DNA of 64,000 nt from contig NZ_JGZP01000005.1 of the NCBI RefSeq assembly GCF_000741785.1, forward strand, positions 1 through 64,000. Reading direction: 5' to 3'. This stretch comes from Bifidobacterium stellenboschense (GTDB lineage Bacteria; Actinomycetota; Actinomycetes; Actinomycetales; Bifidobacteriaceae). Positions within the stretch are counted from its first letter, which is position 1. Every line of letters begins with the position of its first letter. Positions 44,979-54,534 of this stretch are shown in pieces. Under the pieces are notes generated by a model. That model was not told the DNA's origin and did no database searches. It saw nothing but the letters and a program-made list of their open reading frames with translations. A program made the translations under genes and the position numbers.

Positions 44979-45262
44979 GCCCCCGCTGGCGGTTCGGTCG
45001 CGTACCGTACCGTGATGGGGCGGATTGCATATGATTTCGCCCCCGCTGGCGGAGGCCGTCATGTACAACATGACTGACAAATGGTTTCGCCCCCGCTGGC
45101 GGGGGCTGTCATGCGCAGCATGACTGGGGGTGGTCGCCCGTATCACGGAACCTGACCACCCCCAGTCGGCTATCGCCGACAGCCCCCGCCAGCGGGGGCG
45201 TTTTCATGTTGTGAATCCCCACTATCCGTGTTCGTCCTTCGACAGCCCCCGCCGGCGGGGGC
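44979..45262. repeat. Cluster of REP-family elements
   Basis: Two partial hairpins preceded by ATGATTTCGCCCCC (44979 and 45038), then an inverted pair: 45089-45135, whose second stem is GTCATGC/GCATGAC, and 45154-45199, whose second stem is GTCGGC/GCCGAC with loop TATC. An isolated G/C hairpin lies at 45245-45262. The cluster fills the spacer between galK and the convergent thioesterase gene; no gene is present. Confidence 0.8.
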
Positions 45263-45289
45263 GTTTGTTCGGCGATGCCCAGTCGTCTA

Positions 45290-46192
45290 TCACCCGCGCG
45301 GGATGCGGATCATCGCCTCTTGGGCGATGGCGGCGACCAGCTCGCCGTCCTGCGAATACACCTTCGCCGTGCCGAGTCCGCGGCCGTGCGCGGCGGTCGG
45401 CGTGTCCTGCACGTACAGATGCCACTGGCAGACGTCCACGTCACGGTACCACCACATCGAATGGTCGATCGACGCGTAGGCGATGCCCGGCGTGGAGATC
45501 GACAGTCCGGCGCGACGCAGCACCGGCTCCATCATCACCTGATCGCAGCCGAGCGCCAGCATCGCGCGGTGCATGAGCTGCGGCACCTCGACATCGCCGT
45601 CGGCCTTCATCCACACCATCTGCCTGCCGGAGTCGGCTTCCGCGGACTCCTTGTCCGGTCCGAGCATGATCGTCGGTGTGATGTGGCGGATGTCGAACGG
45701 CGACTGTTGCGCGTAGTAGTTCGCGAACGGCGACTGTTGCGCGTACGGCGCCATCAGCTGCTTCGCGCTGGTGAGCGACTCCGGATCGGGCAGATCGGTG
45801 GGCATCGGGTCGGCGAACTCCACGCCCTCCTGCCCGGTCACTTGGAACGAGGCGATCGCGGTGAGAATCGGGCCTTCCGCCTGCGTGACGTTCACGCGTC
45901 GCGCCGAGAACGAACGGCCGTCGCGCAGCTTCTCCACGTCGAACAGCAGATCCTGGCGGATGTCGCCGGGCGCGATGAAATAGCCGTGGATCGAATGCGG
46001 CAGGCGGTTCGGCGAGACCGTCTTCGCCGCGGCCATCAGCGACTGCGCGATGACCTGTCCGCCGTACACGCGGCCGGTGGGGAAGTAGAGGCTTTCGCCG
46101 TTCACATACGTGTGGTTGCGGTAGTCGGAGGGCCTGCCCAGCTTGAGCACCTTCACCAGATGTTCCAGCGGTGTGATGGTCTCGTCGGTCAT
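45290..46192 (-). CDS. tesB: Acyl-CoA thioesterase II (TesB family)
   Basis: Hydrolyses acyl-CoA to free fatty acid and CoA; 300 residues forming two hotdog domains. Domain one (about 5-110) has the GRVYGGQVIAQSLMAA segment and HSIHGYFIAPGD; domain two (about 170-300) has ASIDHSMWWYRD, with the Asp/His pair of the active site, and GRGLGTAKVYSQDG. The usual length is about 285; the extra residues include an internal ten-residue duplication near residues 158-177 (YAQQSPFANY, YAQQSPFDIR) made by a 30-bp tandem repeat (22 bases at 45694 recurring at 45724). AGAGGAG upstream of 46192 decides the start. Confidence 0.93.
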   Translation of the reverse strand: MTDETITPLEHLVKVLKLGRPSDYRNHTYVNGESLYFPTGRVYGGQVIAQSLMAAAKTVSPNRLPHSIHGYFIAPGDIRQDLLFDVEKLRDGRSFSARRVNVTQAEGPILTAIASFQVTGQEGVEFADPMPTDLPDPESLTSAKQLMAPYAQQSPFANYYAQQSPFDIRHITPTIMLGPDKESAEADSGRQMVWMKADGDVEVPQLMHRAMLALGCDQVMMEPVLRRAGLSISTPGIAYASIDHSMWWYRDVDVCQWHLYVQDTPTAAHGRGLGTAKVYSQDGELVAAIAQEAMIRIPRG

Positions 46193-46411
46193 GCTCGTCT
46201 CCTCTGTTACGTGATGTTCGATTATGCGGGGCATCGCCACGCCACGGCCGATATTCTCTCACCGGAATCCCTTCGACGAGACCATCGGCCATGCGGCGTG
46301 GCGTGCAATTATCCGATGCCTTGACTGTAACGGCCGGGCGTTAAGTCGTTTCAGGGCGATTGTAACGAGCATGTGAGCCGTGTGAACGGCGGGTTATGCC
46401 CCGCATGATAA
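46193..46411. other. Spacer upstream of the thioesterase gene
   Basis: No gene is seen. The thioesterase promoter should lie here on the minus strand, but I cannot point to a convincing -35/-10 pair. Confidence 0.4.
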
Positions 46412-46790
46412 AGCCCCCTCGTCAGAGGGGGCCAAGTCATCAGGGGGCCAAGTCGTTTGCGTGCTCCCGCTGGCGGGAGCTGTCCCGCGGAGCGGGACTG
46501 AGGGTGGTCTCCCGCGTATGGACGCGACCACCCCCACCCGGCTTCGCCGGGAGCCCCCGCCGGCGGGGGCGAGGAAAGGGGCGGCGCACTACCTCGTCCC
46601 CGCCGGCGGGGCGGAAAGGACTGGCGCACTACTTTGCTCCCGCCGGCGGGAGCTGTACCGCGTGGCGGGACTGAGGGTGGTCTCCCGTATTGCGGAACCT
46701 GGCCACCCCCAGTCGGCTTCGCCGACAGCCCCCGCCGGCGGGGGCGCAGAAGGACCGGCACCCCGACCTCGCCCCGCCGGCGGGGGCGGG
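46412..46790. repeat. Dense REP-family cluster with two inverted pairs
   Basis: A CCCCCTC-subtype hairpin (46412-46432), an inverted pair 46463-46509 (second stem GTCCCGC/GCGGGAC) with 46526-46570 (CCCGGC/GCCGGG), a partial copy near 46595-46611, a second inverted pair 46636-46682 with 46701-46745, and a final hairpin 46770-46788. Spacers of both pairs share TCTCCCG and are similar in length. They lie between tesB and ettA, with no gene present. Confidence 0.8.
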
Positions 46791-46792
46791 AA

Positions 46793-48472
<1,680 letters not shown>

Positions 48473-48763
48473 TGGTTGCAGCTTCTCCTTAAATACGGTC
48501 GAATTTCAGCCGTTTCCCTGGCTTGTGCATGCCGTCCGCCCCATGCGGCGCCGAGGTCGTATCCGTCCGCATAGCGGTCGTATCCATGCCAAACCACCGC
48601 CCACCATGCTATCGGAAGGGCTGGAATGTCGGCGTTCGCCACGGCCGGTCCGTGATGTTCCGCGATGCCCTGCGCTACAGTGGTACGGGCCGGAACGCGG
48701 ACGCCCGCCCGGCGGGATGTCCGGGAGGCGGGCGAGGAACGAGGAGACGAAGGAGTGGCCAGC

Positions 48764-49612
48764 ATGCCGCAGAAGCTACAGAACCTGCCGAATTTCAACG
48801 AGGACGCCGGACTGAAGGACGTCAAGGTCGTCGCCAGCGACATGGACTGCACGCTGCTCGCCGACGACGGCACGATGCCGCCGCGCATGGCCGAGCGCAT
48901 CCTCGCGCTGGATGCCGCCGGACTCACGTTCTGCGCGGCGAGCGGACGGCCGAACTACACGCTGGCCGAGATGTTCCCCGGGCTCCAGGACCACATGGCG
49001 TTGATGTCCGACAACGGCGCGGCGATCTACTGCCGCGGCGAACTCGTCTACGAGAGCCTCATCCCCGTCGCCGAATACCGGCGGATGATCGACTTCACGC
49101 TCGCCGACGGCCGCGGATGTCCCACCGTCTGCGGCATCGAGGCGTGCTTCATCCGCTCGTGCGACAGGAAATACGACGACTATTTCCGCACGTTCTACAA
49201 GAAGATCGTGTACATGGACGACATCACGACGCTCGAGGCCGACGTGAACAAGTACACGGTGTTCTTCCCCGGCAACGATTCCGAGGAGGTGTACCGCGAG
49301 ACCTACCGCGACGCATGGTCCGACCGCTACACGGTGACGAACGCCGGCAAGATGTGGATCGACATGATGAATCCCGGCGTCGACAAGGGCGCCGGCCTCG
49401 CCCGCCTGTGCGAGCATCTCGGCGTGCGTCTCGACGACGCCTGCGCGCTCGGCGACACGTACAACGACATCCAGATGCTCGAAGCCGCCGGACACGGCTA
49501 CGTGGTGGCGAACGCCGAGGAGCACATGTGCGCCCACGCCGGCTGGATCGCCCCGAGCAACAACGACCGCGGCGTCGCCACCGTGATCGACGCCGTGCTC
49601 GCCGCCCGATGA
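48764..49612 (+). CDS. HAD-superfamily phosphatase (Cof type)
   Basis: A 282-residue hydrolase, probably acting on a sugar or nucleotide phosphate. Motif I is SDMDCTLL, with the nucleophile and acid aspartates near residues 26 and 28; motif II is CAASGRPN; motif III Lys lies in MNPGVDKGAGL; motif IV is ALGDTYNDIQML. The inserted cap domain (about 85-200) and length fit the Cof/YbiV type. ATG 48764 has GGAG nine bases upstream; a GTG at 48755 has no spacing and was rejected. Its stop overlaps the next gene's first ATG (ATGA). Substrate unknown. Confidence 0.9.
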   Translation: MPQKLQNLPNFNEDAGLKDVKVVASDMDCTLLADDGTMPPRMAERILALDAAGLTFCAASGRPNYTLAEMFPGLQDHMALMSDNGAAIYCRGELVYESLIPVAEYRRMIDFTLADGRGCPTVCGIEACFIRSCDRKYDDYFRTFYKKIVYMDDITTLEADVNKYTVFFPGNDSEEVYRETYRDAWSDRYTVTNAGKMWIDMMNPGVDKGAGLARLCEHLGVRLDDACALGDTYNDIQMLEAAGHGYVVANAEEHMCAHAGWIAPSNNDRGVATVIDAVLAAR

Positions 49613-50898
49613 ACGCCACGAATCCGGCAATCCGCCCGATGAACGCCACGAAGGCAGCGCCGCCCCTCCTGGCGGCCCTCATCTTCCTGGTGGCGCTGAA
49701 CCTGCGTCCCGCGGTCGCCGGCGTCGGACCGGTGCTCACGCGCATCGGCGACGATCTCGGCTGGGGCGAGAGCGTGCTCGGCGTGCTCGGCGCGATGCCG
49801 CTGTGGGCGTTCGCCGCCGTCAGCCCGCTGGTCCGGTTCGCGGAAAGGCGTCTTGGCGCGGACGGCACCGTCCTCGCCGCGCTGCTCGTCCTCGCCGCCG
49901 GCGACCTCGTCCGATCGTTCGGCGGTCCTGCCGGCGTGTGGCTGGGCACGTTCGCCGTCGGCGCGGGCATCGCCGCCGGCAACGTGCTCGTGCCGGTCAT
50001 CGCGAAACGTGACTACGCCCGTCACGTCGCCGTCGCCACGGGCGTGTACTCCGGCTGCATCACCGCCGGCTCCGCCATCGCCGGCCTCACCGCCGCGCCG
50101 CTCGCCGCCGCGCTCGGCGGCTGGCGGCCGGCGCTCGCCGTCTGGGCCGTGCCTCCGCTCGTCGTCGCCGCATTGTGGTCGATCCGCGTGGCGCGCGGGA
50201 TGCGGGGGAATGGGAACGGTGACGGCGATGACGGCGCGTCGTCGTCGACATCGCACGTCGCCGGTACCGCGGCGCACGTCGCCGCCGGTACCGCCACGGA
50301 TGCCGCCGTCACGGACGTGCGTCCGCTGTGGCGTCGCCCGATGACATGGTGGGTGACGTTGTTCATGGGATTGCAGTCGGCCGCGTTCTACACGATGTCG
50401 AACTGGCTGCCCTCGCTCGCCGCGGCCGCCGGATTCTCCGAATCGCAGGCCGGCGTCCAACTGTTCGTCTTCCAATCGCTCGGCATCCTCTCCGGCCTCC
50501 TGATCCCCGCGCTGATGCATGTGCGCGGCAACCAGATATGCGCGGCGCTCGCCGCCAGCGTGCCGATGGTCGTCGCCGGATGCGGATGGCTGCTGGCACC
50601 CGCCGCGTCGATGCTGTGGAGCGTGATCGGCGGCATGGGCCAGGGCGCGTCGCTGGTCGTTGCGCTCACGCTGATCGCCCTGCGCGGCCGCACCCCGTCC
50701 GACACGGTCGCGTTGTCCGGCATGGCGCAGTCGCTCGGCTATCTGGTCGCCTCCGTCGGCCCGCTCGCCTTCGGCACGCTGGCCGAACTGTCCGGCGCAT
50801 GGGTCGCGCCGCTCGTCCTGTTCACCGCGCTCGCCGCCGCGCAGTGCGTGGTCGCGGTATTGGCTGGCGACGAGCGCCGTCCGTCCGTCGTTGCGTGA
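49609..50898 (+). CDS. MFS transporter, CynX/NimT-like
   Basis: A 12-helix major facilitator protein of 429 residues (or 419 from ATG 49639). Helix one has LIFLVALNLRPAVAGVGPVL, characteristic of the cyanate/nitroimidazole transporter subgroup (CynX, NimT). The central loop (about 200-240) is Gly/Asp/Ala-rich and hydrophilic. The substrate cannot be read from the sequence. A 30-bp in-frame tandem duplication (21 identical bases at 49602 and 49632) has doubled the start, so two ATGs with the same MNAT opening exist. The first overlaps the HAD gene's stop and is coupled to it. Confidence 0.88.
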   Translation: MNATNPAIRPMNATKAAPPLLAALIFLVALNLRPAVAGVGPVLTRIGDDLGWGESVLGVLGAMPLWAFAAVSPLVRFAERRLGADGTVLAALLVLAAGDLVRSFGGPAGVWLGTFAVGAGIAAGNVLVPVIAKRDYARHVAVATGVYSGCITAGSAIAGLTAAPLAAALGGWRPALAVWAVPPLVVAALWSIRVARGMRGNGNGDGDDGASSSTSHVAGTAAHVAAGTATDAAVTDVRPLWRRPMTWWVTLFMGLQSAAFYTMSNWLPSLAAAAGFSESQAGVQLFVFQSLGILSGLLIPALMHVRGNQICAALAASVPMVVAGCGWLLAPAASMLWSVIGGMGQGASLVVALTLIALRGRTPSDTVALSGMAQSLGYLVASVGPLAFGTLAELSGAWVAPLVLFTALAAAQCVVAVLAGDERRPSVVA

Positions 50899-50942
50899 GA
50901 CCGGCAGAGTGCGTTTCGCGTAACATTCGCCCGTACGATGAC

Positions 50943-50962
50943 ATTGTTTGATATGCAACAAT
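50943..50962. promoter_or_regulatory. Inverted repeat upstream of the DHA2 transporter gene
   Basis: ATTGTT and AACAAT arms around TGATATGC. It lies 80 bases before the ATG of the transporter gene and looks like a small-regulator operator (TetR or MarR type); no regulator gene is adjacent. Confidence 0.4.
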
Positions 50963-51042
50963 CCGCGATACCGTGACGTCGTCATCGCGGATCGACCGCA
51001 TCAACCGAATCGAACGAATCGACGGACGGAAGGACGGCACGC

Positions 51043-52569
51043 ATGCGCGGACATGACGGACACGACACCCAGAACGCACGGGCGGCACGCGCGGGGGAGT
51101 CGGTGGAATCCGCGCGAACCGGCCGTGACGGCGGCGGCGCTACGGACGCCGCCAAACGGCCCGTCGCGCCGAGACTCGTCGTCACCGTCGTCGCGCTCGC
51201 CATCCTCACGTTCCTCGGCATCCTGTCCGAAACATCGCTCAACATCGCCTACTCGACGCTGATGGCCGAGTTCGCGATTGACGCGTCCACCGTGCAATGG
51301 CTCACCACCGGCTACCTGCTGCTGTTGTCCGTCGCGATCCCGAGCTCGCCGTTCATGGTGCGCCGGTTCGCGACGAAGCGGCTGTTCGTCGCCGCCGTCG
51401 CGATCTTCACGCTCGGCACGCTGATCGGCGCGCTCGCCGCGAGCTTCCCGATGCTGCTCGCCGCGCGTCTCGTCATGGCGCTCGGCACCGGCATCTCGCT
51501 GCCGCTCATCACCACCATCATCCTGGAGAAGGCGCCGCTCGAACAGCGCGGCGCGATGCTCGGCATCGTGAGCCTCGTCACCTGCGCCGCGCCCGCCATC
51601 GGCCCGGTGTTCGGCGGCATCGTGATGGAATGGCTCGACTGGCATTGGATCTTCTACGCGATGCTGCCGTTCCTTGTGGTCTCCTTCGCGCTCGGCGTCG
51701 CCACCGTGCCGGAGATCCGGCATCCGGGCGACGCGGAGCAGGCGCGCATCAGCGTGCCGTCGCTGCTGCTGGTCGCGCTCGGACTCGCGGGGCTGATCGT
51801 CGCGGTCAGCTTCTTCGCCGCGTGGAACGGCGACTGGCGGTTCTGGGCGACGCTTTTTAGCGCCGTCGCTGTGCTCGCCGTGTTCGCCGCCGTGCAGCTG
51901 AAGATGGGCCGTCCGCTCGTCGAGGTGCGCGTGTTCGGCTACCCCGGGTTCACGCTCGGCATGCTCATCCTGCTCATGGCCTCGGGCGGAGTGCTCGGCC
52001 TCAACTTCATGCTGCCGATCCTGCTGCAACGCGGCTTCGGATTCGGATCGCTCGTCGCCGCGCTGATCCTCCTGCCCGGCGCGGTGGTCGGCGCGATCGC
52101 CGCACCGATGATCGGCGGCGCACTGAAGGGTCACTTTCCGCCGAAGTTCATCCTGTGCGGCTTCCTCGGCGTCACCGTGATGGACGCGGCAATCATCGTC
52201 GCCTACCGCAACGTGGCCGCGGTGGCCGTCGCCTACGCGCTGTTCATGGCGTGCTCCGGATTCGTGCTCGTGCCCGACCAGACGCACGCGTTGAACCAGC
52301 TGCCCGCGCGGCTCAACGCGGACGGTTCCGCCGTGATGAACACGGTCCAGCAGCTCGCCGGCGCGATCGGCACCGCCGTCGCGAGCGCGCTGATTACCGA
52401 GTTCTCGGCCGCCGCCGCGCGTTCCGGCGCCTCGACCGCCGCATCGTATCTGCTCGGCTTCGCGTCGAGCATGTGGCCGCTCGCCGGCATGGCCGTATGC
52501 GGCGCCGTGCTCGCCGCGCTCATGTTCCGCTTCTCCACGCGCCGCCCGCCGGAGCTGGTCGAGGCATGA
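51043..52569 (+). CDS. MFS drug transporter, DHA2 family
   Basis: A 508-residue exporter with about 14 transmembrane helices, the number typical of the DHA2 (QacA/EmrB-like) family. A hydrophilic 45-residue N terminus precedes helix one. The segment LLSVAIPSSPFMVRRFATKRLF is the loop 2-3 motif A, and RLVMALGTGISLPLITTIIL matches the helix-5 (motif C/D1) part of the family. The C-terminal half (GLNFMLPILLQRGFG) is also typical. GGAAGGACGG precedes the ATG. It probably exports toxic organic compounds or metabolites with proton antiport; no substrate can be assigned. It is a stand-alone gene with a possible operator upstream. Confidence 0.92.
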   Translation: MRGHDGHDTQNARAARAGESVESARTGRDGGGATDAAKRPVAPRLVVTVVALAILTFLGILSETSLNIAYSTLMAEFAIDASTVQWLTTGYLLLLSVAIPSSPFMVRRFATKRLFVAAVAIFTLGTLIGALAASFPMLLAARLVMALGTGISLPLITTIILEKAPLEQRGAMLGIVSLVTCAAPAIGPVFGGIVMEWLDWHWIFYAMLPFLVVSFALGVATVPEIRHPGDAEQARISVPSLLLVALGLAGLIVAVSFFAAWNGDWRFWATLFSAVAVLAVFAAVQLKMGRPLVEVRVFGYPGFTLGMLILLMASGGVLGLNFMLPILLQRGFGFGSLVAALILLPGAVVGAIAAPMIGGALKGHFPPKFILCGFLGVTVMDAAIIVAYRNVAAVAVAYALFMACSGFVLVPDQTHALNQLPARLNADGSAVMNTVQQLAGAIGTAVASALITEFSAAAARSGASTAASYLLGFASSMWPLAGMAVCGAVLAALMFRFSTRRPPELVEA

Positions 52570-52830
52570 GTTTCGTGTGGTTCGCGCGTGCCGGTGCGCC
52601 CGTCGTCGGATTCCCGATGGCATTGGCGCCGTGGTTGCGGTGAAGATGCTGCTGGGGTAGGGGAGCGCCGGAGTGTTTCGGACCGTTTGAGACCACTTGG
52701 AATCACCGGGTTTTCCGGTGATGGGCGCGGGGGGCCGCTGTGGAATCGCAAGCGCGACACGCCGAGGGTTGCGTGAGTCGCGGATGTCGGTAATATATCT
52801 ACTCGTGCTTGCACAGCGCAAGTGCGAAAC
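52570..52830. other. Spacer before tRNA-Asp
   Basis: No gene is seen. TTGCGT (52769-52774), 16 bases, TAATAT (52791-52796) is a good promoter for the tRNA, 35 bases upstream of it. Confidence 0.5.
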
Positions 52831-52907
52831 GGCCGCGTAGCTCAGTTGGTTAGAGCGCCGCCCTGTCACGGCGGAGGTCGCCGGTTCAAGTCCGGTCGTG
52901 GTCGCCA
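52831..52907 (+). tRNA. tRNA-Asp (anticodon GUC)
   Basis: A complete cloverleaf with CCA encoded. The acceptor stem GGCCGCG pairs with CGTGGTC through two G-T pairs; the anticodon loop CTGTCAC gives GTC at 52865-52867; the T arm has GGTTCAAGTC. A promoter (52769-52796) and an intrinsic terminator (52911-52947) frame it. Confidence 0.96.
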
Positions 52908-52910
52908 AAG

Positions 52911-52947
52911 AAAGCCCCGTCATTGCGACGGGGCTTTCGCGTTTTTT
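52911..52947 (+). terminator. Rho-independent terminator of tRNA-Asp
   Basis: Perfect 11-bp stem AAAGCCCCGTC with GACGGGGCTTT around ATTGC; a run of six T follows after CGCG. Confidence 0.92.
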
Positions 52948-52957
52948 ACGTCTCGAT

Positions 52958-53047
52958 TCCCATGGTGCGGTAAATCCGCCATGGTGCGGTGGTGGAAAAT
53001 GGCTATTTTCCACCGATGTGGAGATTGTGTGTTACCGCACCATGGGA
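52958..53047. repeat. Nested inverted repeats
   Basis: Outer arms of 16 bases (52958-52973 with 53032-53047, TCCCATGGTGCGGTAA and its complement) enclose a perfect 10-bp hairpin (52991-53000 with 53005-53014). A second copy of the arm core CCATGGTGCGGT starts at 52979. It lies between the tRNA terminator and the glucokinase stop, and might terminate the latter or be a remnant of a mobile repeat. Confidence 0.75.
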
Positions 53048-53053
53048 ATATGC

Positions 53054-54004
53054 TTACCGCAGGGCGAGGTTGGCGGCGCCGATGAGGCCGGCGTCCTGGC
53101 CGGCGGTGGCGGCGACGATCTTCGCGTGGCTGCGGTAGGCGCTGCCTTCGAGGAATCGCGCGTAGTTGTAGCGGGCCGGCTCGAGCAGGATGTCGCCGAC
53201 GGCCACCACGCCGCCGCCGATCACGAAGATGTCCGGGTCGAGCACGGCGGCGACCGCGGCCATCGTGCGGCCCAGCCATTCGCCGATCTTGCCGAACGCG
53301 TACAGGCCGAGCTCGTCGCCCTCCTGCGCGGCCTGGGAGACCATCGGGCCCTCCAGCTTCGTGATGTCGCCGCCGCACAGCTCCATCAGGCGCTTTGCGT
53401 CCTGCGGACGGCGGCGCACGGCCGACTTGGCGAAGTTCTCGAGCGAGGTGCCGGACGTGTAGCGTTCGGCGCAGCCGCGCAGGCCGCAGCCGCAGTGGTC
53501 GCCGTCCGGGACCATCGGCAGGTGGCCGAGCTCGGCGGCCATGCCGAACGAGCCGCGGTACAGCTCGCCGTTGATGACGATCGCGCCGCCGAGACCGGTG
53601 CCGACGGTGAGCGCCACCATGTTGCGGTGCCCCTGGCCTGCGCCGTGCACGTATTCGCCCCAGCCGGCGCAGTTCGCGTCGTTCTCGACGACGACCGGCA
53701 CGGCGTGGTCGATGAGCTCGCCCACGTGCTCGGACAGGTTGTAGTCGATCCACGCGGGGATGTTCGCGGCGAAGGTCAGGGTCTTGCGATCCGCGGCGAC
53801 GTTGCCGGCTGCGGAGATGCCGATCGCCTGGATGTCGGTGTGGCCGGCGGCGATGGCCTCACGGTAGATTTCGGCGATGTTCTGGTTGATGGCATCGGCA
53901 TCCATCGGCGTGGGCACGCGCCAACGCTGGATGATGCTATCGTTTTCATCGCAAACGGCACCCGCGATCTTGGTTCCTCCGATGTCGATGGCCAGCGTGG
54001 TCAT
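53054..54004 (-). CDS. glk: ROK-family glucokinase
   Basis: Phosphorylates glucose with ATP; 316 residues. The N-terminal phosphate loop is AIDIGGTKIAGAV; the sugar-binding ENDANCAGWGE contains the catalytic Asp; VGTGLGGAIV follows. The ROK zinc site C-G-C-G-x-x-G-C-A-E (HCGCGLRGCAERY) is intact, with the preceding Glu and His of AELGHLP. This fits actinobacterial glucokinases rather than NagC-type repressors, as there is no winged helix. AAAGGAG precedes the ATG. A LacI-type palindrome (54131-54144) and a TAACGTTTGC word (54050-54059) lie upstream, suggesting control by a sugar regulator. Confidence 0.94.
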   Translation of the reverse strand: MTTLAIDIGGTKIAGAVCDENDSIIQRWRVPTPMDADAINQNIAEIYREAIAAGHTDIQAIGISAAGNVAADRKTLTFAANIPAWIDYNLSEHVGELIDHAVPVVVENDANCAGWGEYVHGAGQGHRNMVALTVGTGLGGAIVINGELYRGSFGMAAELGHLPMVPDGDHCGCGLRGCAERYTSGTSLENFAKSAVRRRPQDAKRLMELCGGDITKLEGPMVSQAAQEGDELGLYAFGKIGEWLGRTMAAVAAVLDPDIFVIGGGVVAVGDILLEPARYNYARFLEGSAYRSHAKIVAATAGQDAGLIGAANLALR

Positions 54005-54534
54005 GTGCTCTCCTTTGATTGGTTACGAACGTTGTAGACACTGGAATCATAACGTTTGCGGGTGACGTCGCAGGGCTGCGAAACGCACGTTCTGTCCGCA
54101 TGATGGCATGTTCTGTTGCATTGCGGTGACTGGGAGCGCTCACAACAAACGAACTCGCACAGGGAAAACCGGCAAACGATTGCATGCGAGTTTCGATTCT
54201 CCCGGTAGTGCTTCGCCTCTCTCCCCGCGAAGGCGAGATGAATCGTCGGGCATTTCTGCAACGTGGTCGTCGTCGCGGGGACTGCGACCGCGACCACGCC
54301 GTCGTGTCGGCGAGACAACGGCCGTACTGACCGATGCCGTGCCGTCTGTGAGGCAAATCACGGTCGATATGTAGAGTGCCTCCCATACCTGCGAGGGCCA
54401 CGGGGCACCATGAATATTACGAGTGTCGTGTTATTGCGGGGCATCGGTCGAAGCGGGCCGGTGGCACGGCTCCGGGCCAAGTCGGCGATGCGACGAGGCC
54501 GCATCCCCAACGGACCAGCAAAGGACCCATCACA
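54005..54534. other. Divergent spacer between glk and the dehydrogenase gene
   Basis: No gene is supported in these 530 bases. They contain TAACGTTTGC (54050-54059), a LacI-type palindrome (54131-54144), and otherwise unremarkable sequence up to the AAGGACCC site at 54521-54528. Confidence 0.5.
54131..54144. promoter_or_regulatory. LacI-family operator-like palindrome
   Basis: TGGGAGCGCTCACA, 13 of 14 positions matching the perfect palindrome TGTGAGCGCTCACA. Similar sites are reported for bifidobacterial LacI-type regulators of central carbon genes such as AraQ (from memory). It lies 127 bases upstream of the glucokinase start. Confidence 0.65.
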
